A stretch of 64,000 nucleotides of DNA. Origin: Nocardia ignorata NBRC 108230. Lineage in GTDB: Bacteria > Actinomycetota > Actinomycetes > Mycobacteriales > Mycobacteriaceae. The stretch spans positions 1 through 64,000 of the forward strand of contig NZ_BDBI01000017.1 in NCBI RefSeq assembly GCF_001612905.1, written 5' to 3'. Shown piece after piece: positions 17,510 through 25,080 of this stretch. Made by a program: the position numbers and the translations under genes. How positions within the stretch are numbered: the first letter of the stretch is position 1; each line of letters begins with the position of its first letter. Below the pieces are notes generated by a model. It did not search any database. It saw only the letters and a program-made list of their open reading frames with translations, and was not told where the DNA came from.

Positions 17510-19059
17510 TGTGCTGCCACCACTTTCAGATCGGCGCCGGGGGCGTCTGCGGTTGTCGTATTGTAGGCGGAAACGTCGAAATGCTTTGTGATCCTGCGGA
17601 ATTCGAACGTGAAGTCCGGCCACAGGGTGGTGTTGTTGCCGTGCTTGTCGAGGTACCAGCTGGCGCAGCCGCCGGTATTCCAGACCGACTTGGCGAGCTT
17701 GTTCTGCAAGCCGGTGTTGTACTCGCGCAGAATGTCCTCGCGCACCTCGACAGTTTTCAGGGCGAGTTTGTCGATGGTAGCCAGGGCATCGCTGACGTAA
17801 TTGATCTGCGATTCGATCATGTACACCATCGAGGTGTGCCCCAGGCCCACATTCGGGCCGACCAGGAAGAACATATTCGGGAAGTTCGCGATCGCCGAAC
17901 CCTTGTAGGCCTGCTGACCGATCTCGTCGAACACCTCCGACAGGGTGCGCCCGTCGCGGCCGACGATGTTGTTGTAGGTCGGCGAATCGGTGACGTGGAA
18001 GCCGGTGGCCACGATCAGCGCGTCGATCTCGCGCTCGGTGCCGTCCTCGGTGACGATCGAGCCCGGCTTCACCTCGGCGATGCCGTCGGTGATCACGTCG
18101 ACGTTGTCGCGATCCAGCGCCGGGTAGTACTCGTTGGAGATCAGCATGCGCTTGCAGCCGATCCGGTAGTTCGGGGTGACCTTCTTGCGCAGTTCGGGGT
18201 CGCGGATCTCGAGCTGCAGCTTGGCGCGCGAGAGGGCTTCGAAGCCCTTCATCAGCACCGGGAACTTGGCCAGGCCGACGACCTGGGTCTCGCGCGCGGC
18301 GTAGATGGCCGCCCGGCTGAGGCGCTGCACGCCCGGAATGTGCTTGAACGCCAGGCGCTCGGGCAGCAGGTAGGGGCGGTCCATGCGCGGCAGCAGCCAG
18401 GGGGCGGTGCGCTGGTAGACGTCGAGGGTGGCGACCTTGTCGGCGATGGCGGGCACGATCTGGATCGCCGAGGCGCCGGTGCCGATCACGGCGACGCGCT
18501 TGCCGGTGAGGTCGGCGTCGTGGTTCCACTGCGCGGAGTGGAAGATCTCGCCCTCGAACTCGTTGATGCCCTTGATGTCGGGCAGCGCGGGCTCGCAAAG
18601 GGCGCCGACCGCGCTGACGACGGTGTCGGCGGTGAATTCGCCCTGCGTGGAGCTGATCTCCCAGCGGCTGGTCTCGTTGTTCCAGTGCACGCGGCGCACG
18701 TCGCAGTCGAAGACGTGCCGGTCGAGCACGTCGTAGCGCTCCGCGACGCTCTTGATGTAGGCCTGGATCTCGCCCTGGCGCGAGAACGAGCGGGTCCAGT
18801 CCGGGTTCAGCGCGAAGGAGTACGAGTACAGGTGCGATGGCACGTCGCAGGCGGCGCCCGGATAGGTGTTGTCACGCCAGGTGCCGCCGACCTCGCTGCC
18901 CCGCTCGAGCACGAGGAAGTCCTCGCGACCCTGCTGGGACAGGCGGATGGCCAGGCCGAGACCCGCGAAACCGCTGCCGATGATGATCGTCTTCACGTGG
19001 CGGGCGCGGTTGTCCACGGTTCGGGGTTCGACAACATTGTCTGTAACCTTGCGACTCAT
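17506..19059 (-). CDS. Flavin-containing Baeyer-Villiger monooxygenase
   Basis: A 517-residue class B flavoprotein monooxygenase that should insert oxygen next to a ketone using FAD and NADPH. Visible elements are the FAD Rossmann motif GSGFAG (28-33), the BVMO fingerprint FxGxxxHxxxW (F168 to W178, FEGEIFHSAQW) and the NADPH motif GTGASA (193-198). The ATGF motif (VATGFHVTDS) comes later. It is the first gene of the operon. The ATG at 19059 lies seven bases after a TAGTCT -10, so the message is probably leaderless. The TetR gene diverges from the same region. The natural substrate is unknown. Confidence 0.93.
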   Translation of the reverse strand: MSRKVTDNVVEPRTVDNRARHVKTIIIGSGFAGLGLAIRLSQQGREDFLVLERGSEVGGTWRDNTYPGAACDVPSHLYSYSFALNPDWTRSFSRQGEIQAYIKSVAERYDVLDRHVFDCDVRRVHWNNETSRWEISSTQGEFTADTVVSAVGALCEPALPDIKGINEFEGEIFHSAQWNHDADLTGKRVAVIGTGASAIQIVPAIADKVATLDVYQRTAPWLLPRMDRPYLLPERLAFKHIPGVQRLSRAAIYAARETQVVGLAKFPVLMKGFEALSRAKLQLEIRDPELRKKVTPNYRIGCKRMLISNEYYPALDRDNVDVITDGIAEVKPGSIVTEDGTEREIDALIVATGFHVTDSPTYNNIVGRDGRTLSEVFDEIGQQAYKGSAIANFPNMFFLVGPNVGLGHTSMVYMIESQINYVSDALATIDKLALKTVEVREDILREYNTGLQNKLAKSVWNTGGCASWYLDKHGNNTTLWPDFTFEFRRITKHFDVSAYNTTTADAPGADLKVVAAQ

Positions 19060-19066
19060 GTAATGC

Positions 19067-19095
19067 AGACTACGTCGCTATTGAGCCGGAGTCAA
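19067..19095 (-). promoter_or_regulatory. Promoter of the monooxygenase operon
   Basis: Read on the minus strand: -35 TTGACT at 19095-19090, a 17-base spacer and -10 TAGTCT at 19072-19067. The expected transcription start coincides with the monooxygenase ATG at 19059, predicting a leaderless mRNA. The upstream palindrome covers the -35 and spacer. Confidence 0.65.
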
Positions 19096-19119
19096 CAGCT
19101 ATTGAGCATAGTTCAGTAG
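19078..19119. promoter_or_regulatory. Two tandem TetR-type operator palindromes
   Basis: Two adjoining 21-bp imperfect palindromes (19078-19098 and 19099-19119) share the left half CTATTGAG and have right halves ending TCAACAG and TTCAGTAG. The repeated decamer GCTATTGAGC is offset by exactly 21 bp, two helical turns. They lie between the divergent monooxygenase and TetR genes and overlap the monooxygenase promoter, as expected for autoregulated TetR control. Confidence 0.65.
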
Positions 19120-19136
19120 TGGCTAGGATGGTCGAT

Positions 19137-19763
19137 GTGAGTAGCAGAAGTTCGGGAGCGACCAAGCGTGTCCGGCTCGGCCCGGAGGAGCGGCGACTGC
19201 AGCTGATCCACCTCGGTGCCGAGATGCTGGCCGATCGACCGCTCGAGGACATCTCGGTCGACGACATCGCCAAGCAGGCGGGCATCTCGCGGGGTCTGCT
19301 GTTCCACTACTTCGCCTCCAAGCAGGAGTTCCACGAGGCGATCGCGCGGCATGTGAGCACCGAGTTCTATGCCGCCGTCATGCCCGATCGCGAGTTGTCG
19401 CTGTTCGACATGCTGCGCGATTCGATCGAACGGTTCGTCGACTACGCCATCGGCCATTCCGCGGCCTACCACTCGGTGTTGCGCGGACCCGCCAGCCGCA
19501 CCCCCGACATGACCGACTACGTCAACGAGACCCGCGGCGCCATCGCCGATCTCATCGTCAGCGAACTGCCGCTGCCGCCCGACGACCCCGACCTGGCGCG
19601 GCTCACCCTCGCGATCCGCGGCTGGATCGCGTTCGTGGAGGAGACGATTCTGACCTGGATGGTCGAAAAGCCCATCAGCCGTGAGTCTTTGGTCGATCTA
19701 CTGGTCGAGTCGTTGCCCGCGCTCGCGCTCAGTCCCGCGTTGATCTCCGCGCTGCGGGGTTGA
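19137..19763 (+). CDS. TetR family regulator of the monooxygenase operon
   Basis: A dimeric DNA-binding repressor of about 208 residues. The N-terminal helix-turn-helix reads ISVDDIAKQAGISRGLLFHYFASKQEF, and the rest is a helical ligand-binding domain. It is divergently placed from the monooxygenase with two palindromes between, so it most likely represses that operon and itself and is released by a lipid or ketone-type ligand. The GTG at 19137 is favoured because TAGGAT (19124-19129) ends seven bases before it (leaderless pattern). ATG 19128 and GTG 19119 are in-frame alternatives, but the latter touches the operator. Confidence 0.87.
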   Translation: MSSRSSGATKRVRLGPEERRLQLIHLGAEMLADRPLEDISVDDIAKQAGISRGLLFHYFASKQEFHEAIARHVSTEFYAAVMPDRELSLFDMLRDSIERFVDYAIGHSAAYHSVLRGPASRTPDMTDYVNETRGAIADLIVSELPLPPDDPDLARLTLAIRGWIAFVEETILTWMVEKPISRESLVDLLVESLPALALSPALISALRG

Positions 19764-19766
19764 GCG

Positions 19767-20351
19767 TCAACCGTTCTCGCGCGGTTTGGCGCGGAAGTGG
19801 GCGCGTTCGCCCTGTTTGCCGAACAGGCTGAGGAATTCGACGGGCTGGTTGTCGGCCGCGCCGAACCAGTGCGGGACATGGGTGTCGAATTCGGCTGCCT
19901 CACCGGGGGTGAGGACGATATCGTGGTCGCCGAGGATCAGGCGTAGACGGCCGTTGAGAACGTAGAGCCATTCGTAGCCCTCGTGCGTTTGGGGTGTGTC
20001 GGGCCGGTCGCGCGCACCCGGGGGGATGACGATCTTGTAGGCCTGGATACCGCCCGCGCGTTTGGTGAGCGGGAGCATCGTCATGCCGTGCCGGGTCACC
20101 GGGCGTAGGTGGATACGTGGGTCGCCGGTGGGTGGGGCGTCGACGAGTTCGTCGAGAGTGACGCCGTGTGCCTTGGCCAGGGGAAGTAGTAGTTCCAGGG
20201 TGGGTTTGCGGTCGCCCGATTCCAGGCGCGACAGGGTGCTCACCGAGATTCCGGTCTCGGTGGACAGGTCGGCGAGGGTGGTCTGGCGCTGTTTGCGCAG
20301 GGCGCGCAGACGGGGGCCGACCGAGTCGAGGGTCTGTTCGAGGTCGTCCAT
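19767..20351 (-). CDS. XRE family regulator with C-terminal cupin domain
   Basis: A 194-residue transcription factor. The helix-turn-helix occupies roughly residues 15-65 (LADLSTETGISVSTLSRLESGDRKPTL pattern), followed by a small cupin domain (about 100-185; HEGYEWLYVLNGRLRLILGDHDIVLTPGEAAEFD). Such XRE-cupin regulators sense small ligands, often amines or sugars. The ATG at 20351 begins just before the HTH; the longer frame is rejected. It diverges from a thioredoxin-reductase-like flavoprotein gene with nested inverted repeats between them, which suggests it controls that gene and itself. Its stop is three bases from the convergent TetR stop. Confidence 0.88.
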   Translation of the reverse strand: MDDLEQTLDSVGPRLRALRKQRQTTLADLSTETGISVSTLSRLESGDRKPTLELLLPLAKAHGVTLDELVDAPPTGDPRIHLRPVTRHGMTMLPLTKRAGGIQAYKIVIPPGARDRPDTPQTHEGYEWLYVLNGRLRLILGDHDIVLTPGEAAEFDTHVPHWFGAADNQPVEFLSLFGKQGERAHFRAKPRENG

Positions 20352-20360
20352 GTCCACCAG

Positions 20361-20387
20361 TTTGCCATAGCGGCAAACATGCTTGCC
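20361..20387. promoter_or_regulatory. Nested TTGCC/GGCAA inverted repeats, probable XRE operator
   Basis: TTTGCC-N5-GGCAAA (20361-20377) shares its right half with a second inverted repeat GGCAA-N6-TTGCC (20372-20387). The three evenly spaced half sites lie between the divergent XRE-cupin and flavoprotein genes, where an autoregulator would bind. Confidence 0.55.
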
Positions 20388-20433
20388 AGTTTTTCGTCCG
20401 TTGGTGCACTGTGAATTCCAGAAGGAGGTCGAC

Positions 20434-21462
20434 ATGACAGAGCTGAACGAGTGCTACGACGTGGTGGTGATCGGCGGGGGTGCCGCCGGGCTGAACGGTG
20501 CGTTGATGCTGGTGCGGCAGCGGCGATCGGTGCTGGTGATCGATGCCGGTGCGCCGCGTAACGCGCCCGCCGACGGGGTGCACGGGCTGCTGGGGCGGGA
20601 AGGGATGCCGCCGCTGGAGCTGGTCGCGCTCGGGCGTGAGGAAGTGCGCGGGTACGGCGGTCACGTGGTGACCGGCGAGGTGGTCGCTGTCGACCGCGCT
20701 GGTGACTCCGCCACCGGGGCGGGTCATTCCTCCGATACGCCCGGAAATGATGACGCCTCCCGCGAATTCCGGGTGGAGTTGGCGGACGGCCGGTCCGTCT
20801 TCACGCGGCGCATCCTCGTCACTACCGGGCTCGCCGACGAATTGCCGCCGATCGCCGGGCTCCGCGAACGCTGGGGGCACGACGTGCTGCACTGCCCGTA
20901 CTGCCACGGCTGGGAGGTGCGCGACCAGCGGATCGCGGTCCTGGCGACCGGCCCGATGGCGGTCCATCAGGCGCTGCTGTTCACCCAGTTGACCGACGAC
21001 ATCGTGTTCCTGTCGCACACGGCTCCCGCGACTGACGAAGACGCGGAAAAGCTTGCGGCACGGGGTGTTCGCGTGGTCGGCGGTGAGGTGGTCGAGGTGC
21101 TCGCCGACGACGGAAAGCTGAGCGGCGTCCGGCTTGCCGACGGCACGGTCATCGACCGGGACGCGCTGGTCGTCGGCCCCCGCTTCAGCACCCGTGCCAC
21201 CTTCCTCGCCGACCTCGGCCTCACCCCGCAACCCCACCCGAGCGGAGTCGGCGACCACATCCCCGCCGACCCCACCGGCCGCACCTCGGTCCCCGGCGTG
21301 TGGATCGCGGGCAACGCCACCGACCCGATGGCGCAGGTCGGTGCGGCCGCGGCGGCCGGTGCGATGGCGGGCGCGCAGATCAACGCGGAGCTGGTGATGG
21401 CCGACACCGCCGCGGCAGTCGAGCGGCTCCGGGCTTCGGAAGGTGCCGCTGTCACTGGATGA
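20434..21462 (+). CDS. Thioredoxin-reductase-like FAD-dependent oxidoreductase
   Basis: A 342-residue flavoprotein of the thioredoxin reductase superfamily. It has the FAD motif GGGAAG (about 14-19), the redox pair in HCPYCHGW (Cys 154 and 157), and the C-terminal FAD segment VPGVWIAGNATDPMAQVG. The usual NADPH motif GGGDSA is not evident; that place reads LATGPMAVHQALL. A Gly/Asp/Ser-rich insertion lies at about 89-110. It may act on a small disulfide or thiol rather than on thioredoxin. GAAGGAGG lies directly upstream of ATG 20434. The divergent XRE-cupin gene is the likely regulator. Confidence 0.85.
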   Translation: MTELNECYDVVVIGGGAAGLNGALMLVRQRRSVLVIDAGAPRNAPADGVHGLLGREGMPPLELVALGREEVRGYGGHVVTGEVVAVDRAGDSATGAGHSSDTPGNDDASREFRVELADGRSVFTRRILVTTGLADELPPIAGLRERWGHDVLHCPYCHGWEVRDQRIAVLATGPMAVHQALLFTQLTDDIVFLSHTAPATDEDAEKLAARGVRVVGGEVVEVLADDGKLSGVRLADGTVIDRDALVVGPRFSTRATFLADLGLTPQPHPSGVGDHIPADPTGRTSVPGVWIAGNATDPMAQVGAAAAAGAMAGAQINAELVMADTAAAVERLRASEGAAVTG

Positions 21463-21553
21463 GTTCCGGTCCCGGCGCATCGAACGGTGCGCCGGGACTG
21501 CTGGTCATCGGCCATTGCCGAACGTGCAGCGGGAGCGGGCTCGTCGCCTCTGC

Positions 21554-22117
21554 TCATCGCCCACGCGAGCGTCGCGCGAGAGCTTCATCGATGGCGCTGG
21601 TCAACAGTGCGCGTGCGTCGTCGGCGGGGATCTGGCCAACGGTCACGTGTAAGGCCAGGCCGTCGAGGAGGGCCAACAGGGTGCTGGCCGCCGCGGTCGG
21701 CTCGGGGTGGTGGGGGAGCAGGCCTGCGATGTGGTCGCGGAAGCCTCGGCCGTTGGTTGCCAGGGTTTCGGCGATCTGGGGGCGAACCGAGGCGAAGGCC
21801 AGGTAGCCGATCAGGGTGCGGGTGTCGGCGGTGGATTCGGCGTCGGTGGGGAGGAGGGCGGTGAGGATCTGGTGGAGGTCGGGGGCGGGGCCCGCGGCGG
21901 CGATGCGCTCGCCGATTCTGCCCGCGATGGTGGTCGCGGCGAATTCCATCATCGCGTCCTTGGTGGGGAAGTAGTGCTGCACCTGGCCTGCGGAGACGCC
22001 TGCTTCGGCGGCGACGTGGCGCAGGCTGATCGACTCGAGTCCGTCGCGGGCGAGCAGTCGCATCACGGCGTCGCTGATCTCGGCTCGGCGCGAACTGTGA
22101 TCGACCCGTTTCGGCAT
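21554..22117 (-). CDS. TetR family transcriptional regulator
   Basis: A 187-residue TetR repressor with HTH ISLRHVAAEAGVSAGQVQHYFPTKDAM near residues 30-56 and a helical C-terminal ligand domain. The divergent gene at 22197 encodes a small membrane protein. The 79-bp gap contains a repeated TTGTATTGC and an inverted repeat, so local autoregulation is likely. The start is ATG 22117. The 3' end faces the flavoprotein gene convergently, with about 90 bp between. Confidence 0.88.
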   Translation of the reverse strand: MPKRVDHSSRRAEISDAVMRLLARDGLESISLRHVAAEAGVSAGQVQHYFPTKDAMMEFAATTIAGRIGERIAAAGPAPDLHQILTALLPTDAESTADTRTLIGYLAFASVRPQIAETLATNGRGFRDHIAGLLPHHPEPTAAASTLLALLDGLALHVTVGQIPADDARALLTSAIDEALARRSRGR

Positions 22118-22140
22118 GCGGTCATTCTTTCACGATGCAC

Positions 22141-22183
22141 TTGTATTGCCATGGTGCACCTCTTTACAATGCAGTTGTATTGC
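22141..22183. promoter_or_regulatory. Operator-like repeats between TetR and membrane protein genes
   Basis: TTGTATTGC occurs twice in the same orientation (22141-22149 and 22175-22183). The second copy also forms an inverted repeat TACAA-N5-TTGTA (22165-22179). It lies just upstream of the AAAGGAGG of the plus-strand gene, in an AT-rich divergent region. Confidence 0.5.
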
Positions 22184-22196
22184 AAAGGAGGTCGCC

Positions 22197-22808
22197 GTGC
22201 GTCCTGTCCTGCGGCTCGTACGCCGTTTCGTCCGGTTCGAAGTCGATCTGTGGGTGAGCCTTGCCCGCGCGATCGCCCGCAAGCCCGAAACGGCGGGCGG
22301 CACCCCGATTCGCTACGCGGGCGCCATGTCGGCCATCCTCTGGGCGTTCGTCGTGGTCAGCGCGGTGGAGATTCCCGCTGTGCACCTGATCATCCCGTGG
22401 GCACCGGTCCGCCTGGCCGCGTTGGCGCTCGGCATCTGGGGACTGTTGTGGATGCTCGGCCTGCTAGCCGCTCACCACGCGTACCCGCACGTGCTCACCT
22501 CCGAGCACCTACGCCTGCGCTACCTGCGCCGCACAGAACTCACGATCCCGCTCTCCGCCCTGCGTGCTGTGCGCCCCGACATGCGTGGCTACGACGAATC
22601 GAAGTCGTTGCACCGCACAGCAAATGGAACCCTCGCCCTCCCGGTCGGCAGTTCCACCAACATTCGCCTGGAACTGGCCGCGCCGCACACCTTCTCCACG
22701 CCACAGGGCGACCTGACCTCGTCGACCATTGCCTTCTGGGCCGACGATCCACACACCGCCATCGGCGCGATCAAGGCAGCGAGAGTGAAGCAGCACTCCG
22801 AAGCCTGA
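22197..22808 (+). CDS. Small two-TM membrane protein of unknown function
   Basis: A 203-residue protein with a basic N-terminus and two hydrophobic segments (roughly residues 43-65 and 72-95). A soluble C-terminal domain follows, whose strand pattern (LRLRYLRRTELTIPLSALRAV...) resembles PH-like membrane-associated domains. I recognise no motif giving a function. The GTG at 22197 is chosen because AAAGGAGG lies six bases upstream; the frame before it overlaps the regulatory repeats. It is probably regulated by the divergent TetR. Confidence 0.7.
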   Translation: MRPVLRLVRRFVRFEVDLWVSLARAIARKPETAGGTPIRYAGAMSAILWAFVVVSAVEIPAVHLIIPWAPVRLAALALGIWGLLWMLGLLAAHHAYPHVLTSEHLRLRYLRRTELTIPLSALRAVRPDMRGYDESKSLHRTANGTLALPVGSSTNIRLELAAPHTFSTPQGDLTSSTIAFWADDPHTAIGAIKAARVKQHSEA

Positions 22809-22809
22809 G

Positions 22810-22945
22810 TCACCCCGGTATCGGCGCATCCTCGGGAAACTGCCGCACCACCTCGATCGTGCCGACGATATTGCGGTTGAACTCGGTGAGATCCTCTGCC
22901 GGGATCCAGTATTCGAGGATCTCGCGTCCACCGGCCCGGTCTCGG
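22810..22945 (-). pseudogene. Remnant: C-terminal end of a lost gene
   Basis: On the minus strand, ending at TGA 22812-22810, an open stretch encodes a protein-like tail with REILEYWIPAEDLTEFNRNI, then VGTIEVVRQFPEDAPIPG. Its 5' side is cut off by the end of the regulator gene at 22946, in a different frame. It looks like the conserved last 40 residues of a soluble protein whose body was deleted. The family is not recognised. Confidence 0.45.
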
Positions 22946-23791
22946 CTATCTGGGGCCGAAGGTTTCGAGGCCGGTTACTCGGAGGAGGTCGAGGGCTGTG
23001 GCGGTGGGGGTGTTGGGGGGTGCGGAGTAGATGACGATGGTTTGGTCGGTGTGGGGGACGTGCATGGCGTCGCAGTCGAGGGTGAGGGTGCCCAGGTCGG
23101 GGTGGGCGATGGTTTTGGTGAGGCTGTGCATGGTGCTGGAACGACCTGCTTGCCAGTGGGCCTCGAATTCGGCGCTGCGCGTGCGTAGTTCGGTGAGCAG
23201 GCGGGTGAGGTCGGGGTCGTCGGGGTAGGTGGCCTTGACGGCGCGCAGGCAGCCGACGCAGGCGGCGGCGTTGCTGTCGGCCTCCTCGGGGGTCATGACG
23301 ACGCGGCCCATGCCGGTACCGAGGAAGCGCTGCCACATGATGTTCCGCTGCTCGGGCGGGATGGCGGAGAAGTCGCCCAGCAGTGCGGCCGACAGCGGAT
23401 TCCAGGCGAGGACGTCGGATTTCGCGGACAGGACGAGCACCGGCAGATCGGTGAGCCGGTCCAGCAGTCGCTGGACGCTCGGCCGGATGACCATCGGAAT
23501 CCGCCCGGCCTGCGGTGGTTCGGAACCGGCGAGCCGGTAGACCAGATCCCGATCGACATCGGTGAGCCGCAGTGCCCTGGTGAGGGCACCGAGTACCTGA
23601 TCGGACGGCTTGGGCCCACGTCCTTGCTCGAGGCGCACGATGTAATCGACACTCACGCCGGCCAGGCTCGCCACCTCCTCGCGCCGCAGCCCGGGGACCT
23701 GTCGGCGGGCTCCGGCGGGCAGGCCGACGTCGACGGGCGAGAGCCGGGAGCGCGCACCGCGCAGTACCGTCGCCAATTCCGCTCTGTCCAC
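22946..23791 (-). CDS. HTH regulator with MmyB-like ligand-binding domain
   Basis: A 281-residue actinobacterial regulator. The N-terminal XRE helix-turn-helix (LRREEVASLAGVSVDYIVRLEQGRGPKPS) is followed by the large MmyB-type domain (VLAWNPLSAALLGDF, RNIMWQRFLGTGMGRVV, HPDLGTLTLDCDAMHVP), a PAS-like fold reported to bind fatty acids in homologues. Such genes usually control a neighbouring SDR or oxidoreductase, and an SDR lies at 24296. The GTG at 23791 is preferred because GGAAAC precedes it and the frame upstream is not conserved. A TATACG palindrome lies about 85 bp upstream. Confidence 0.87.
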   Translation of the reverse strand: MDRAELATVLRGARSRLSPVDVGLPAGARRQVPGLRREEVASLAGVSVDYIVRLEQGRGPKPSDQVLGALTRALRLTDVDRDLVYRLAGSEPPQAGRIPMVIRPSVQRLLDRLTDLPVLVLSAKSDVLAWNPLSAALLGDFSAIPPEQRNIMWQRFLGTGMGRVVMTPEEADSNAAACVGCLRAVKATYPDDPDLTRLLTELRTRSAEFEAHWQAGRSSTMHSLTKTIAHPDLGTLTLDCDAMHVPHTDQTIVIYSAPPNTPTATALDLLRVTGLETFGPR

Positions 23792-23874
23792 GTTTCCATG
23801 GTGCCGCAGGTCGGTGGCGGCCGGGTGGTACCGCGAATCCCACCCCCTGTGCGGCACGGCATATCCGCCAGATC

Positions 23875-23890
23875 TATACGCAACCGTATA
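23875..23890. promoter_or_regulatory. Perfect inverted repeat TATACG-N4-CGTATA
   Basis: Six-base arms (23875-23880 and 23885-23890) are separated by four bases in an AT-rich spot between the divergent MmyB-type regulator and the genes leading to the SDR at 24296. The size and position suit an operator. Confidence 0.5.
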
Positions 23891-23895
23891 AGCGA

Positions 23896-24225
23896 CTGGT
23901 CAGCTCATCCTCCTTCGACGAGTGGCTGACCTTCGAACTCTGGGGCCACTGGTGGGAGGACACCCCCGCAGCCAACAGCTTCTGGGCCAATCCCGCCGGC
24001 TTCGGCTGGCCGCTGCTGCTCGTCGGTTCGCTCATCGTGTGGATGGACCGGCGTGGCATCGTCCCACCCGAATTCCTCGCGTGGGCGGTGCTCGGCTGGG
24101 GCGTGGTGTGCGCCGTCGTCGTGGAGCCGACGCCCGCTCCGGTGGTGGTGATCGCGGCGATCCTGCTGCTGCGCGGTATCCGCGTCGCCGGTGCGCAGGT
24201 CGCTTCGCCTGTTCTCGCTCGATAG
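23896..24225 (+). CDS. Small membrane protein or remnant without a clear start
   Basis: An open frame of about 110 codons encodes a convincing small membrane protein: an aromatic N-terminus (SFDEWLTFELWGHWWEDT), a TM segment WPLLLVGSLIVW, an arginine pair, a second TM LAWAVLGWGVVCAVVV and a third, AAILLLRGI, ending at TAG 24223. No ATG or GTG lies in frame ahead of the aromatic part; the first internal GTG/ATG is near 24034-24040, after the first TM. Either a rare start (CTG near 23896) is used or the 5' end was lost. It ends about 70 bp before the SDR gene. Confidence 0.4.
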   Translation: MVSSSSFDEWLTFELWGHWWEDTPAANSFWANPAGFGWPLLLVGSLIVWMDRRGIVPPEFLAWAVLGWGVVCAVVVEPTPAPVVVIAAILLLRGIRVAGAQVASPVLAR

Positions 24226-24295
24226 GGCGTGGTACCGCCCGTCCTATGCCTCTCCGGCACTGGTGCGCGGCTCGCTGTGGCGTGAATCTGGAGGC

Positions 24296-25012
24296 ATGAC
24301 ACAGACGATCGCCCTGGTGACCGGGGCAAACAAGGGACTCGGCCGCGAAACGGTTCGCCGGCTGGCGGGCCGGGGCTGGCAGGTGTTCCTCGCCGCCCGC
24401 GACACCGGGCGCGGTGCGGCGGCGGCCGCCGAACTCGCCGCAGCCGGTGCCGACGTCAGGTTCGTCGCGCTGGACGTGACCTCCGACGACTCCGTCATGG
24501 CCGCCGCGGACACCGTGAAATCCGAAGCGGGCCGCCTCGATGTCCTGATCAACAACGCGGGCATCGGCGGCCCACGCACCGCGCCGAGCGAGACCAGGCC
24601 CGAAGACTTGCGCGAGGTGTTCGAGACCAATGTCTTCGGCCCCATTCGGGTGACCAACGCGTTCCTGCCGCTGCTGCGCCTGTCCGGGCATCCACGCATC
24701 GTGATGGTCTCCAGCGGCATCGGCTCGATCGCCACGATCACCGACCCGAAGTGGGCAGGCCTGCTGCCACCGGCCCTCGGCTATCCGAGCACCAAGGCCG
24801 CGCTGAACATGCTCACCGTCATGTACGCGAGCGAACTCGACACCATGAAGGTCAACGCCGTCGATCCCGGCTATACGGCGACCGACCTCAACGGGCACAG
24901 TGGTTTCCAGACCGTCACCGAAGGCACCGACGCGATCGTGGCCATGGCGACCATCGGCCCGGACGGACCCACCGGCGCATTCGTCGACCGCACCGGCACC
25001 GCGCCGTGGTGA
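24296..25012 (+). CDS. Short-chain dehydrogenase/reductase
   Basis: A 238-residue classical SDR. It shows the cofactor motif TGANKGLG (residues about 9-16), NNAGIGG, the catalytic Ser in VMVSSGIGS and YPSTKAAL as the Tyr/Lys pair. ATG 24296 has GGAGG directly upstream. The protein resembles SDRs commonly found next to MmyB-type regulators, and one is present divergently at 22946-23791. The stop overlaps a possible GTG start of the next gene (GTGA at 25009-25012), suggesting an operon. Substrate unknown. Confidence 0.9.
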   Translation: MTQTIALVTGANKGLGRETVRRLAGRGWQVFLAARDTGRGAAAAAELAAAGADVRFVALDVTSDDSVMAAADTVKSEAGRLDVLINNAGIGGPRTAPSETRPEDLREVFETNVFGPIRVTNAFLPLLRLSGHPRIVMVSSGIGSIATITDPKWAGLLPPALGYPSTKAALNMLTVMYASELDTMKVNAVDPGYTATDLNGHSGFQTVTEGTDAIVAMATIGPDGPTGAFVDRTGTAPW

Positions 25013-25080
25013 AACTCGGCGCGGTGCTCGCGGCCGGGCTGCTGGCGGTCGCCGCCTATCTGATGACAACGGAGGACGCA

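Noticed and set aside
16676..18598. 640-codon minus-strand frame extending the SDR upstream
   Set aside because: Only the last 277 codons match an SDR; the rest is out-of-frame sequence of the monooxygenase gene, and the GTGA junction gives the natural start.
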